64,000 nucleotides of DNA from Petrolisthes cinctipes (GCA_033782935.1 JAWQEG010000504.1:596001-660000), one strand, 5' to 3'; shown: positions 31,510-42,838, counted from the first letter of the stretch. Program-made: numbers and translations. The notes: generated from the sequence alone by a model not told the origin.

Positions 31510-34500
31510 CACTGTTCAAGGTCCTTCAGTGGAATTGCCGTGGCTTGCGTGGTTCTTGGAAGGAACTGCGCGTTCTTCTCTCTATAGTCAACCACAAGGA
31601 AACTGGCGGCTGTAGGTGGGGCAGCCGCCCCAAGCAGCTCTGCCACATCTTGTCTGTCAGAATGGGATTACCCAGGGCCCACAGGGCAGTAGATTAGCAG
31701 TCCTTCACCTGAATCTCCTCCCTCCCTCCCCCCCTTAGCCTACTCTTTCTTCATCTGTATTATATGTGTCTGTTTGTCCCTCTGCATAGTGATGTGCTTC
31801 TGAATTATTATCCATTTTATTTATTATTTTTACGTCTGTTTACTATTTGTACATTTATTCATAATTTGTACATACCCCTTCCTTTTGCCTCCCTTGTGTG
31901 TGTGTGTGTGTGTGTTGGGGGGAGGGGAGGGAGGGCGCCGGGTAGGGTGAGGTCAGGACTCCGTTGAATGTAAGGATTAATGGCAGGTGTAAGTAGTGAA
32001 GGGCTATGACTTGTGTGTGTGTGCGTGTAGAAGGAAGACTTGATAGGATTTTGTATGTGGTGAACATTTTCTTCTGCAAAGTACGAATTTACGTAGAAAA
32101 TAATTTCCTTCTCACTACTATGGAACTGGTGTGGGCGGTGAGCAGCGGGTGTTCTTCCTTCCATTGTGGAGTCTAAAGGAGAAGTGATCTGACTGACCTC
32201 ATTAATTTCCTGACCTCGCTCTCACCATTTAAAGGCTATATTTATAGAATCAGTGCACCACTGTACGAAAACGTTGCCATTTTGGTGTGATTTTTGATAG
32301 AGTGATGTGGGTTGGAAAGCCAGATGTGGCAACACTGCTTGGGGGGAAATCCCCGATTCGGCCCCACCTAAACCGCCAGTTTCCTAGTGGTTGACTATAG
32401 CTTCTCTCATGCATGTGTTTCTCTCCAAGAGACAATGCTTGGGGACTACATTCCTGCCAGTCCTCCAGCATACTCTGCATTTTATTCCAATTCATTTGAA
32501 AGGGCAGGGTCATCATGGTGGCTCTGACATCCTAGTTCGTCGAGATATTCCATGCACGGGCCTGGAGCTTGACACTCCGCTCCAGGCTGTTGCAGTTAAG
32601 GTATTTATGGACCGCCCGTACACTGTGGGCAGTCTATTCCTTCCTCCCAGTGTTACAGTTGAGAGGGGTGATCTCAACCGTCTTGTACGGGACCTTCCCT
32701 CTCCCTTTATTTTATTGGGTGATTTTAATGGTCGTCATCCTCTGTGGGGTGACAGTTCGGTCAACCCCAGGGGTGTTTTATTGGCTTCTTTTATTGAGGA
32801 TGAGGGATTAGGGGTTTTCAATACGGGAGTTGTGATACATTTTAATAGCCCTACTGGGACTTTTACCACCATTGACATTTCCCTTTGCTCACCCAGTGCT
32901 CTGTTGGATTTTACTTGGAGAGTGTTGCCCGATTTATATGGCAGTGACCATTTCCCTATACTTTTAGAAAGTAACAGGTACGTCTTCCTAGGTGGAAATT
33001 AGAGAAGGCTGACTGGCAGTTTTTTGAGAGCTAACTTCTTCGGTCTCTTCTGTAGCCGATTTTGGTAGCTCTGACGAGGCTGTAACATAATTTACTGATA
33101 TGCTCCACTCTGCTGCTCTCAACTCTATCCTAAAAACTTCTGGCTACTTTCCCAAACGTCCTGTCCCATGGTGGTCACCAGTCTGCACCACTGCTGTGTG
33201 GGAGAAGCGCGCTTCTTTCTCTCGCCTTCGTCGTAATCGTGGGGACCTAACTCTTTTAGAGGACTTCCGACGGGCAAGGGCTCGGGAAAGACGAGTTTTA
33301 AAAGAGGCACGACGTGCATCTTGGAAGGCCTATGTGTCTTCAATTAATACTAAAACTCCACTCACCCAAGTGTTCTGGAGAGTCCGTAAGATGGCGGGGA
33401 AGTTTTCTCCTAGTTCTCCACCTGTTCTTAAGGTCAATGGAATTAGGTTCATAAATGGTTTGACAGTGGCCAATACCATGGCGAAGGCTTTTGCAAGAGT
33501 CTCCAGCCGTGACTCTCGACCTCTGGCTGTCAGGCATGAGTTAAGAGCCAAGGAGCGTACTGTCCTGGATTTCTCAGGGAACAAGAATGAAAGTTATAAC
33601 CATATATTCACCCTGAGAGAACTGCATTTTGCTCTCTCTCTCTGTGGCGACACTTCTCCTGGGCCAGACGACATCCCATATGCAATGTTGCGACACTTGG
33701 GTGAGGAGGCGATCTCATTTCTTTTAACTTTATATAACAGAATCTGGCTGGAGAGTGTCTTCCCTTCTGGGTGAAGGGTTGCTACCATCCTTCCTTTCCC
33801 CAAGCCAGGCAAGGACTCTGGTGTTGCCCTCAATTACAGACCAATTGCCTTGACCTCCTGTCTCTGTAAACTATTTAAAAAGATGGTGAATGTCAGACTG
33901 GTATACTTCTCGGAACGGGGTGATTTTCTGTCTCCGTCCCAGTCTGGCTTTCATAAACACCGTTCCACTACAGATGCTCTGGTCAGGTAGGAAGCTGCTG
34001 CATGTGAGGCTTTTGCACGACATCAACACCTTGTCTCTGTATTCTTTGATTTAGAGAAAGCCTATGACACTACATGGCAATATGGCATCCTGCAGCAACT
34101 CCATTTATATGGCCTGCGGGGTCGCCTTCCACGCTTTCTTAAGGAGTTTCTCAGTGGTCAGTTTTTCTGTGAGGGTTGGTACAACCCACTCAGCATCTGT
34201 TGCACAGGAGGAGGGCGTCCCCCAGGGAAGCGTCCTCAGTGTCCCATTGTTTGCAGTTGCAATTAATGCCATTGTCTCATCCCTTCCAGACGGTATAGCT
34301 AACTCGATGTACGTTGACGACCTAGCAGTCTGGTTTGCTGCTTCCCGTATGTCAGTGGCGGAGTGGCGCATGCAGCTTGCCCTTGACAGGGTGTCACGTT
34401 GGACTGGTTCTCATGGGTTTCGATTTTCTCCTTCCAAGACAGTTGCTATGCACTTCTGCCACATCCGAGGCATCCACCCGGATCCGGACTTATTCATGTA

Positions 34501-36028
34501 TGGTCATCGGATACGATGTGTTGAGGAGACTCGCTTTTTGGGTCTCCTTTTTGACAAACGTTTGACTTGGGTTCCCCACTTACGTACACTTAAGGTCTCT
34601 TGCCTCAAGGCTCTTAACCTGTTGAGGGTCCTGAGCCATACATCCTGGGGGGCTGATCGGGCCACCCTCCTCCGCCTATACCAGGTTCTTATTAGGTCAA
34701 AACTCGACTATGGGTGTGAGGTGTACTCTTCTGCCACCGATGCCCGTCTCAGAGTTTTAGACCCTGTTCATCATGCTGGAGTACGTCTGGCGACCGGAGC
34801 CTTCAGGTCGTCCCCAATCCCCAGTCTCCTGGTGGACGCTAATGAGCCACCTCTTGATCTCCGTCGCCAGTCCTTGATGGTTCGTTGTTGGCATCGATTA
34901 CATCGACTTCCTGACTCCCTACCTTGCTTGGCGGTGTCATCTGATATCATGTCTCAGTACTACCTTTTACATTCTCGTGCACCATGGCCCTTTGGTTTCA
35001 GGGTCAGAAAGGCTATGGAGGAGATGGGCATTGATGACTTTCAGATTTGTCCTGTGAGGGTCCCCAGGGTGGCTCCATGGCTTCTTCCAGAAGTTTTCCC
35101 CTGCACCTGCTTTACAGACAAGAAGGAATTTCTTCCTCCTCCAGTGGCTCGTTCCCTCTTTTTAGAACATGCCTTCACTCACAGGGAATCCCTCCCTGTG
35201 TACACTGATGGGTCAAAGTCTGATGCTGGAGTTGGCTTTGGAGTTGTCTTTCCTGACTTTTGCCATGGAGGCAGGCTCCCTTCTGTCATGTCCATTTTTA
35301 CTGCTGAGCTCTGGGCCATTTTATATGCCTTCCAAGTGATTTTTACTCTCCCTCAGCCTTTGTTTACTATTTTTAGCGATTCCTGTAGTGCCTTGCAGGC
35401 CTTGTGCAATTTTAACTCTTCCCATTCCCTGGTGTTGGCCATTCTTGAGTGGCTTGTCCTCCTGGGTCGTCGTGGCCGCACAGTCACTTTTTGTTGGGTC
35501 CCGGCCCATGTGGGTGTTGATGGGAATGAGCGGGCTGACGCCCTGGCTAAGGCTGTGGTCTCCAATTCCCGGCCTCCTGCCAGGCATCATCCTGTTCCTG
35601 CAGTGGACCTTCGACCCTACATAGATGCTACCGTTCGTTCCTGCTGGCAGGACAGATGGGACGCCATCGGGGCTAACAAGCTCCGTGACATCCGCCAGCG
35701 CCTTGGATTGTGGAGCTACAGTGGCCTGTCCTGCCGGTGGGAGACGGCTCTTGTCCGTCTCCGCATTGGCCACACATTATTGACTCATGGCTTTTTAATG
35801 GAGAGGGCTCACCCTCCCTACTGTGATGATTGTCTGGTCCCTTTGACAGTACGGCATCTTATTTTCGAGTGTCCCAGCCTTGGGGACCTTCGTCGTAGGC
35901 ACCTCTCCGAGTACCGGAAGGGTGACGGTTCTTACAGTCTCTTCCAGGTGCTCGGGGAGGAGGCTTGTTGTGTGGTAGGGAACACCCTCTCCTATGTGGA
36001 GGAGGCTGGCCTTCTCCACAAATTGTGA
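31510..36028 (+). pseudogene. LINE ORF2 of outer copy: EN, RT, RNase H, interrupted
   Basis: It starts VLQWNCRGLRGSW, is interrupted by the TA-flanked element 31585-32397, and resumes at SFSHACVSLQETMLGD, keeping 17 bases lost in the inner copy. Frames 32391-33002 and 33100-33774 hold LLGDFNGRHPLWGD, GSDHFPI, PWWSPVC and SPGPDDIPYAMLRHLG. The last 654 codons (34064-36028) are continuous with VPQGSVLSV, YVDDLAVWF, YTDGSKSDAGVG, AELWA, FSDS, GNERADALA and the C-terminal CDDC...H...C zinc-like motif. Breaks near 33000, 33090, 33772 and 33990 inactivate it. Confidence 0.9.
31585..32397. mobile_element. Non-autonomous TA-flanked DNA element, copy 2 (813 bp)
   Basis: Same family as 5160-5978 but in reverse orientation. 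It begins TAGTCAACCACAAGGAAAC and ends with the inverted complement. The target TA is duplicated (31583-31584 and 32398-32399): the uninterrupted sister LINE reads CTCTCTAGCTTCTC at this site, so the empty site is directly known. The interior is non-coding with (AC)n tracts. Confidence 0.9.
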
Positions 36029-36444
36029 ATTTTATTGTATTTATGGCTATTAATTTTTAGGTAGTTAAAGTTTAATGTTTCTTTCGTTAATATTTCAATT
36101 CTTGTATATATCTAACTTAAATAGGTTATTTCATTAATATATGATCTTTTGGAAGACTTGGGTTTTATTCATGCTGCTTCTCCCTTTTGAGGTAGTGAAA
36201 ATTATTTAATTTTTGTACATATAGTACGTATACCCTGATAACTACAACACAAGGTAAAAACACTACAAATATGGTTGGAACACAATAATGATGAGTAATA
36301 TTCGTTTTTAACATCGTATTAATCTGGCAGGAAGATTTAATTTCTCATGGCAAATTTACCACCGAAAAAGATTGTTCAGTTGACTAGACTCGTCCCTGCA
36401 GTTGTTTGCAATACAATTTTACCATTGAGTGTATTGTCTATATG
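36029..36444. other. Truncated LINE 3' region and unassigned sequence
   Basis: Up to 36222 this matches the 3' region of the inner LINE (30776-30980) and then stops about 90 bases before the expected tail. From 36223 to 36444 the sequence is AT-rich and I recognise nothing in it. The missing tail suggests a deletion or rearrangement next to the boundary of the inverted duplication. Confidence 0.5.
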
Positions 36445-36531
36445 AAAATTATTAGGGTAACCTTTTTTTTATCTGCTACAAGATCGTATTATCAAGGACT
36501 TAAAAACAAGAAATGAGTTTAATTAATGTTC

Positions 36532-36741
36532 TTTATTTTGGAGACAATGGATGTTTGTGGTATATGATTGAGGTGAGGCGTGTGGCGTTAACAGAGAGAA
36601 AGTAAGCAGCAATCTCTTTCACCAACTTCATCTTTTGGTTTCGATGATTGACAGCGGCGATAGTCACTGATTCAGTCAGTCCAACACCACTTATAAGACT
36701 ACAGTAGTCGAGGTGGTGTTGGTCATTCGTCATCTGCATCA
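36532..36741 (-). other. Terminal exon and poly(A) signal of peptide gene 1
   Basis: Conserved with 56168-56380 in the other arm. The acceptor reads TTGGCAG, and the exon starts TGATGCAG, so the first codon after the upstream exon (ending AAG) is the stop TGA. An AATAAA signal (36537-36532) follows about 200 bases on. This makes it a 3' untranslated exon. Conservation of acceptor and signal in both arms is the main evidence. Confidence 0.65.
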
Positions 36742-39062
36742 CTGCCAACCATCAAAGAAAATTATTAGTTACTTGATTGGTTTCGTTGTCAATTATGTAC
36801 TGTATTATAAAACATCTGTAATAATATTTTATAACAATATTGTTACGGCTAGGTTTCCGTGAACAAAAAAAATAAAAATAAAATAAAAGAAACAACAAAA
36901 ATAAAATTTGAGACAAAATTAAATTAATAAATATTTGGAACTTGTTATTAGTTATTCGGGTTCTTTTAAACTCACACAAATCTATATTCTTTAATTAATA
37001 CTAAGGTTAATCTACATTTCACTCAGCAACACGTGGTGCGCATTATCAATAAAAATAAACTCCTAAGATCTATGTCTTTTACAACTAAACTTCAATAGTT
37101 ATACACAATGAACAATTTACATCCTGTTGTAAGAGTGAGGAGTTGAGGGGGCAATAAAAGGGAAGGAGTCACACACCGATCAAGTCTTACCCCATGGAAA
37201 TACACTTCTCACCTCGCAGCGTACACATACTCTCGCCAGGTCGGTAGTCCACAGTCTAAGAACAGGAAAGGTGCGGGTCGCGACCCCTGGCCTTCCTTAA
37301 CCCGTCAACAACCCAATATTGCCACAACTCCTTGCTAACTATAATTTATTTCCCCACTTCTATTTCCCTTCTCTCCTCCTCGTATACAATACAAGAGTTT
37401 GCCTGTCTTAATTTTCTCCCAGTAATACCACTAACAAAAATAATACCAATAAAACATTACAATAAAAATAACATTCTTGAAATGACGGCAACACAGGTGA
37501 GACTCAATCAACCAGGCTGATGGTTCTGATTCCCAGTAAACATTTCACAAGACAATAAATTAATATCTATAAATCCATGACATCGTATACAATACAAGAG
37601 TTTGCCTGTCTTAATTTTCTCCCAGTAATACCACTAACAAAAATAATACCAATAAAACATTACAATAAAAATAACATTCTTGAAATGACGGCAACACAGG
37701 TGAGACTCAATCAACCAGGCTGATGGTTCTGATTCCCAGTAAACATTTCACAAGACAATAAATTAATATCTATAAATCCATGACAATATACAGTAACATA
37801 AGAATATGATATTATAATTACATATCTGCAATATTTTTACTAATATATAACGCAATATGTAATGCAAATTTATAAAAAAATTATGCATAACAATTTTATC
37901 TATTTATTAATATGTGTGTGTATCTTTCTTTGGTTTTCTTTTATGGGTTAACTACACTGTAAAAGGAACAATTAGGTTAGTATTCATTCATAAATTAACT
38001 TTATAAAATTTAGTCCTTGAATTTGCATTAATTAAGGGGATAGATTTCTTTTGATGGATTTGAGTGCCTTGTTTCTCCAAAATATGCCAGGAACAGAACT
38101 AAATTAACTAAGACAATGGTGGTCTGTTGCTTAGGATGTTTTGGAGGATTCATTTACTCCAGATTTACCAAACCCGTACATTGCCTTTAAGTTAATGTTG
38201 AATGAAAGTGTGAAATATTGGAAGACTGAGCCATCCCACACATGGGAGCTGTACTCCATACCGGGGCGAATAAGACCCATATATAAAGAACACAACTGTG
38301 TAGGGGTGAAGTGTTCACAGAATCTACATAGCACCCACAACTGCTTTGACGCAGTTTTAGCAAAAGAAGTATTGTGAACTCACCAAAAGAGACATCGAGC
38401 ATAATGAGAGATGAGGAAAGATTAAGTTGTGTCATTGAAGAAGAGGGGATAATCCTTCTGAAGGTTAACACCAGTTGAATAGTGAAGGAAGAGAAGGAAC
38501 AAAGTATCTGTATTTGATGCATTGAAAACCACGAGAGTTTCTCTGACCCAATCAGAAATGAGGGAAAAATTACAAGTCAAGTCCCCTATAGCTGTGAGTG
38601 TGAATTCAGTTTCTCCGACTTACTGGTAATGATAATTGGTAATGGAAACGTAGCCTTAATCTGTTACTCACTATCTATAGGATGTGATCAGCTATTCTAT
38701 ACTTACCTTACATCACCTGTCAGTACCAAGGATGAACTCACAGAACATCCCAGCCATTCTATACTTACCTTACATCTCCTGAAAGTATGACAGCTACCCC
38801 ACGCACACACTTTAACTTGGCAGCAGTTTTCCCGAGTGTGTTGGCGCAATGTGAAGCGTCCATCTGCACCAATGGGTTCCACCACCACGATCTCATTGTG
38901 GGCTATGGCATCCTGCAAGAAATCTGACAAATCTTGGGGGTCACTGGTGGGTATCTCCTCATTTTCTCCATCTTGACGTTGTTCAAGGTGAATCGCCGAG
39001 CCTAAGGGTGAGGCCATGACGGCCAACACGCCAACACAACTCAAGAGAACAATGATCTTCAT
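36739..39062 (-). CDS. Secreted Cys-rich cationic peptide precursor 1 (98 aa, two exons)
   Basis: The coding exon runs 39062-38769 and the inferred stop codon is in the next exon (36741-36739). Residues 1 to about 20 (MKIIVLLSCVGVLAVMA) are a signal peptide. Residues about 24-77 are an acidic pro-region (QDGENEEIP, DPQDLSDFLQDA) ending in HTR. The last 21 residues start ENCCQVKVCAWGSC and end FRRCK: basic, with five cysteines. This signal, acidic pro-part and cationic Cys-rich tail is the plan of arthropod antimicrobial peptides; paralithocin-like or beta-hairpin peptides of crabs are comparable, but I cannot name the family. The donor AAG-GTAAGT is clear, and a second one lies 62 bases on. 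A TATA box precedes the gene. Confidence 0.75.
37380..37785. repeat. Perfect 203-bp tandem duplication
   Basis: Two adjacent units starting CGTATACAATACAAGAGTTT (37381 and 37584) appear identical over about 203 bp. It lies inside the inferred intron of peptide gene 1 and has no counterpart in the other arm. It is either a very recent duplication or an assembly duplicate. Confidence 0.9.
38131..38345 (-). pseudogene. LINE RT C-terminal fragment in intron of peptide gene 1
   Basis: A minus-strand frame with EHFTPTQLCSLYMGLIRPGM and EYSSHVWDGS is a conserved RT C-terminal block of CR1/Jockey/RTE-type elements (Y-x-G-L-I-R-P-x-M-E-Y). Upstream sequence to 38522 continues in another frame. The same fragment lies at 55286-55500 in the other arm, so it inserted before the duplication. 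Confidence 0.7.
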
Positions 39063-39111
39063 CTTGACTGAATCCACACGTAGTCTGCTGCCACTGTTCT
39101 GATCCAGCCAG

Positions 39112-39119
39112 TTTATATA
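39112..39119 (-). promoter_or_regulatory. TATA box of peptide gene 1
   Basis: TATATAAA on the minus strand, 50 bases before the start codon and conserved at 54505-54512 in the other arm. The interval holds ATCAGAACAGTGGCAGCAGAC and TTCAGT, either of which could contain an arthropod-type initiator. Confidence 0.6.
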
Positions 39120-39146
39120 TATGAGAATCACATTAACGATATACAC

Positions 39147-40501
39147 TCCGCCACCAACATGATGTCATGGGAGGTGGGTGGTACCAGTTGGGGTACTGGA
39201 GGTTCACATCACCTTCCCTCACCCAAACACCTTCGTTAATTTTAAATAGAAGGGAATCAACCTGAGCAGATAATTGGTAAACTTCTATATCTTTCAGAAT
39301 GTACACATATTTTAACATTTATCCATCTACAACAGTATATCATACCCTGTCAGTCCTTATCTAAAAGAAAGCTGGAGATCTGAGTTTTCTTTGTTATGCA
39401 TTATTCCGAGATACATGTACTATCGTAAGAAATCGTACAGGTTTTCAACATATAGAAAACGTAAGACTATGTAAATGCAACACAATAATATTAATACTTG
39501 TTTTGTTGTTTTGCGATCACCCAGGCACTTGGTAGACCGTTCATTGCAGTACTTCCAGAATAATGAATGACATCCTCTCCATATAGCCTATGTATGAATT
39601 CCTGTGGCTAACCGTACATCTCCGAGTGTAAGAAACATCCCAAGAAGTTGTAAGTGTAAAAACCAAGAAGAGGTTTAGAACCAGCCTAGAAAATATTAAT
39701 GGACTCAAAGGGATGGTACTAAATCAGGAGTTGCCAAGAACTGAACAAATAGGCCATTAATACTACAGTTTAAACAAATCGTATGCTCTTATTAAATGCC
39801 AACAAACCCTTACAAACACACAAACACATAGTTTAGTAGCAAAGTACCCGGCAATGCTCAGGATGTCATATATAACATGGTTTTGTGTGTGTATAGTAAA
39901 TTGGAGTTGGTGGGTGCTTGTAGAATACTAAAGATATCGGCTGTGTGTAGAAGTTTTGAGTTACAAATGATGTGAGGAAAATTGGTTGATCAGGTCGATT
40001 GATTGATTTATATTAGGCGCCGTAACAGTTCGGTCATATAGCCCCAGAAAAAGGTGTTAGAGAGGTGTGACAGCAAACAGGAAGGAAATGGAAAGGAAAG
40101 AGGGACAGATGATGAACTGAAAGCTAGTGGCTGGGGTCGAAGGGGCGCCAAAATCCTTAAATTAGTGCTCACATCACTATAGGCAATATCTGCTACGGGG
40201 CTGGTTGATTAGAGGTAGGTTTTGTGTGTGTGTGTAGATTCTGTAGAAAAAAAGGAATTGTTGGGGTAAAAATAATAATAGAGTATAGATATGTATAGAA
40301 TAAAGAGTGTTGTGTGTGTGTGTGTAGAAAAAGAAGAGAGGCTTATTATTGTGTTCGTGTGAAAAAAAGGGCTCCCAGGAATGTGCAAACTTGAACTCGT
40401 AAATTGAGGGGGAAATAAATATACCATTGGTGTATTAGAGCTCCTTGATTCCTCCAAAGTATAAATAATATCAATAAACACAACCAGATTAATAATAATA
40501 A

Positions 40502-40532
<31 letters not shown>

Positions 40533-41529
40533 AATGGTGGCCTGTTGTTGTTTCTTGGAATAGTTTAATTAAAAGAATCAGTTGTTCTTGATTACCAGTA
40601 AACTGAACCATATTAAAAATAATATTAATATTAATTATAATAATAGTTTTAGTTTGTTGTTGCTTGGAATAGTTAAATTAAAAGAATCAGTTGTTGCTCT
40701 GGATATCATTAATAAGGGAACTGGAAACGAATTGACTGATAATTATTATGGAGTTATTCTATGCTAATTAATCGTGTTTGTCTTTGGTACATAGACTAAA
40801 CAGGCTCCATCGATTGGAATTAGGGAAGCTATTCATAGTTGAAGTCCTCAGTATATTTTCCTACAGATGTCAAGTTTTATATATGATTGCAAACCCGTGT
40901 GTGTGTGTGTTACAACGTAAGCAGTGAATGATGTCCCATATTAGACTTCAAGGATTTCAGTATTCACTCACAAAATTTAATACAGTTATTAGATGGGTTT
41001 AATTGCATGTAAATATGTATTTTTAAAGGGGGTAATACACTTTTGGTACATTGGAATGCCTTGACTTCTCAAAAGTATGAAAGGAAACAGAACCAAAAGA
41101 CCAAATATAATATTATTCTGTTGCTTGGAACAGTTAGGAGGAATCGTTTGCTCCAGAATTATTAACACGGTAATACCCCCTTAAGGCAGAGCAACAGTGT
41201 ATAGAAGTGTCCAATGGAATCTTAATTATCAATGAACTGTGCAATTTCGTATAGCCAATACGAAAATACTTGTATAATTATTTATAAACAAAGTAAATGT
41301 ATTCCATTTAGGTCCTTATTGCTTCATTACTAAGCTATTGAATAATTTAATGTAACCAACAGTCCATGCAATCTTGACGTAATTTAATCTAGACTCGAGG
41401 AATTCTCCATCTAGGAAAGATATGATTGAAATATTATCAAGCTAACTAATACACAACAACCATATAGCACACTGAGAACACAAGAGGAAATTTCGTACTG
41501 CTCACAAAATGCTCCCCATTGGTCTGCCA
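39147..41529. other. Upstream region of peptide gene 1, no further gene
   Basis: AT-rich sequence with a TAA microsatellite (about 40489-40534), scattered (GT)n tracts and one short retroposon (39994-40202, listed separately). No frame with recognisable motifs. Much of it aligns in inverse with 52260-54460. Confidence 0.5.
39994..40202 (-). mobile_element. Short retroposon (SINE-like) with 10-bp target duplication
   Basis: Flanked by GGTTGATCAG (39984-39993) and GGTTGATTAG (40203-40212), a 10-bp duplication with one mismatch. Read on the minus strand it ends in the GCGCC-ATAAATCAATCAATC type tail seen at the 3' end of the I-clade LINE (31000-31070). The corresponding point in the other arm (about 53543) is empty, so it inserted after the duplication. 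It could be a SINE using the LINE machinery or a 5'-truncated LINE. Confidence 0.7.
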
Positions 41530-41945
41530 ATTTGTCGTGGTTGGGAAGCTTGCGTGCCCCTCTGACCCAACATGTCGCTGGCGAGGTCCCACCTGCTGGC
41601 TGTTATGTCAGGAGGTTGGGATACCTAGCTGGGTCTCACTTGCTGGTTGAGTTGTGGGTGAGTGGCCAGACAAAGAAAAGCTCCAAACGTAGGTAACCCG
41701 TACTGATAATCGGCTCCACCCTCCAGAGAGGTCGCCTTGTGGCTGTCCTTAATTGGTTTGGTTGGGTGTCTGGGCTGGGAAGTGTAGGAGAAGTTGGTCT
41801 TAGCACTGGTGGGAGCAAACTTTCTAATAAAGGAGTGTCCTCCTCTGGGCCACTCCCTGGGGACGATTTACCCCGCTCCCATCGGCCAGCATGCCCCGGA
41901 TCCCCGGAATGCCTAGTAGAAGTTTAGTCTTGGCTCCTGGTACCA
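41530..41945 (+). other. LINE-leader-like sequence in left arm
   Basis: Contains GGTTGGGTGTCTGGGCTGGG, a GTGGGAGCAAACTTTCTAAT stretch, GGCCACTCCC and TACCCCGCTCCC in the same order as the leaders at 22685 and 24607, ending with a CTTGGCTCCTGG block as they do. It is a diverged relative of those LINE leaders. Sequence to about 42160 may be a remnant of its ORF1, but I cannot confirm it. Confidence 0.65.
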
Positions 41946-42033
41946 GTTTCATTAATATGGGGAAAGTTACACATTCTTCTGGTCACCGTGGGGTCAGTGA
42001 CAAGCAGCACGAGACTTCAATAACCGGTCACAA

Positions 42034-42576
42034 CATGAATGTCTGCCTGGTATATGAATGTTTGCCTGGTATATTTATTCAAGACAGATTTATGACTTAT
42101 ATTGCCATTAATCTAGATGAAGGAACCATAATTGTTTCAAGGTATATAGCAGTTTGATAAGAGAATGTCGATGTGAACCTAAAGTCTCCCTGCAAGATCT
42201 TTATGGTTGGAAACCAGGATTGAAAATGAGAGTTCCTGAATTCAATTGCTTATAAACGTTGCTGATTGTCCTGTGACGGTCAAGAGAGGAAGTTATATTC
42301 TCTAAAGCAAAGGCAATGGTATGATATCAGTTTGTTTTCCCTGGGATTACCTTTGCTGCTGCATTATCACACCCTGTGACTGTTAGGCAGGACTCGCTAC
42401 CATCCAGTAGTACCCTACAAGGATGATAGACTATAAAGGATAGTCCGCCAGACACTTGTTTTCCCACAATGCACCGCGGAAGTGACGTCACACTTGTAAA
42501 CAAACCTTGCCTGGTGCTCAGAGAGTCTATAGTCCAATTTAAAGTGTACGTGAAGCGTGAATGTCTGAACCATATT
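42034..42576. other. Spacer start; CRE-like site before THAP exon
   Basis: No gene is recognised. A GTGACGTCAC palindrome (about 42481-42490) with ACAATGCACCGCGGAAG next to it lies about 95 bases before the THAP start codon and could be a promoter element for it. Confidence 0.35.
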
Positions 42577-42838
42577 ATGGGTGTATGTGCAGTGTACAAT
42601 TGCAATAATGGCAGTAGACATGCCAAAAGGGACAGGGTGAAGCTGTTTCGGTTCCTAAGAGACCAAGAGAAAGCTAAAAAATGGGTATGGGCGTGCAAAC
42701 ATGAGGACAAATTTAATGTTGAATTGGCCCGAGTGTGCTCTCTACATTTTATGACAAGGATCTCCAAAGAAGATCAGAATATTGCAACCTTGAGCTGAAC
42801 CGACTCAACACCTTCCAAAATTCTAATCGAGAACCAGG
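42577..42838 (+). pseudogene. THAP zinc finger exon
   Basis: The frame from MGVCAVYNCNN shows a THAP domain with all four zinc ligands: C-x4-C at the start and VCSLHF (C-x2-H) at the end, with KLFRFLRD and KKWVWACK between. Just after the last ligand one base is missing: in the next frame the sequence continues as a plausible DKDLQRRSEY segment and reaches a possible splice donor (CCAG-GTACTG, about 42838). THAP domains bind DNA and occur in host regulators and in P-element transposases. No transposon ends were found around it, so host gene remnant or P-like relic are both open. Confidence 0.7.

Larger units (their letters stand above)
22685..36222 (+). mobile_element. I-clade LINE family 2, outer copy, split by its own family member
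   Basis: The left half (22685-24606) has the leader and the first part of ORF1; the right half (31083-36222) has the ORF1 end and ORF2. The halves meet at the same ORF1 codon: the left stops at TTGATTCAACAG (24595-24606), which reappears at 31071-31082, and between them lies a full-length copy. The right half has a 200-bp shortened 3' end, breaking off near 36222 without the tail seen in the inner copy. A TA-flanked element sits at 31585-32397. Confidence 0.9.
36445..42033 (-). repeat. Left arm of large inverted duplication
   Basis: The reverse complement of this segment aligns, with gaps, to 51729-56470. Shared landmarks in order are the terminal exon with AATAAA, an RT fragment, the peptide coding exon with its TATA region, AC-rich and TAA-rich stretches, and a LINE-leader-like block ending with GGTCAGTGACAAGC. 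Differences include a 209-bp retroposon and a 203-bp tandem duplication present only here. The arms have diverged visibly, so this is not a recent assembly artefact. Confidence 0.8.

Noticed and set aside
42327..42767. Minus-strand 146-aa frame
   Set aside because: Antisense to the THAP domain frame, which has all zinc ligands; no motif on the minus strand.
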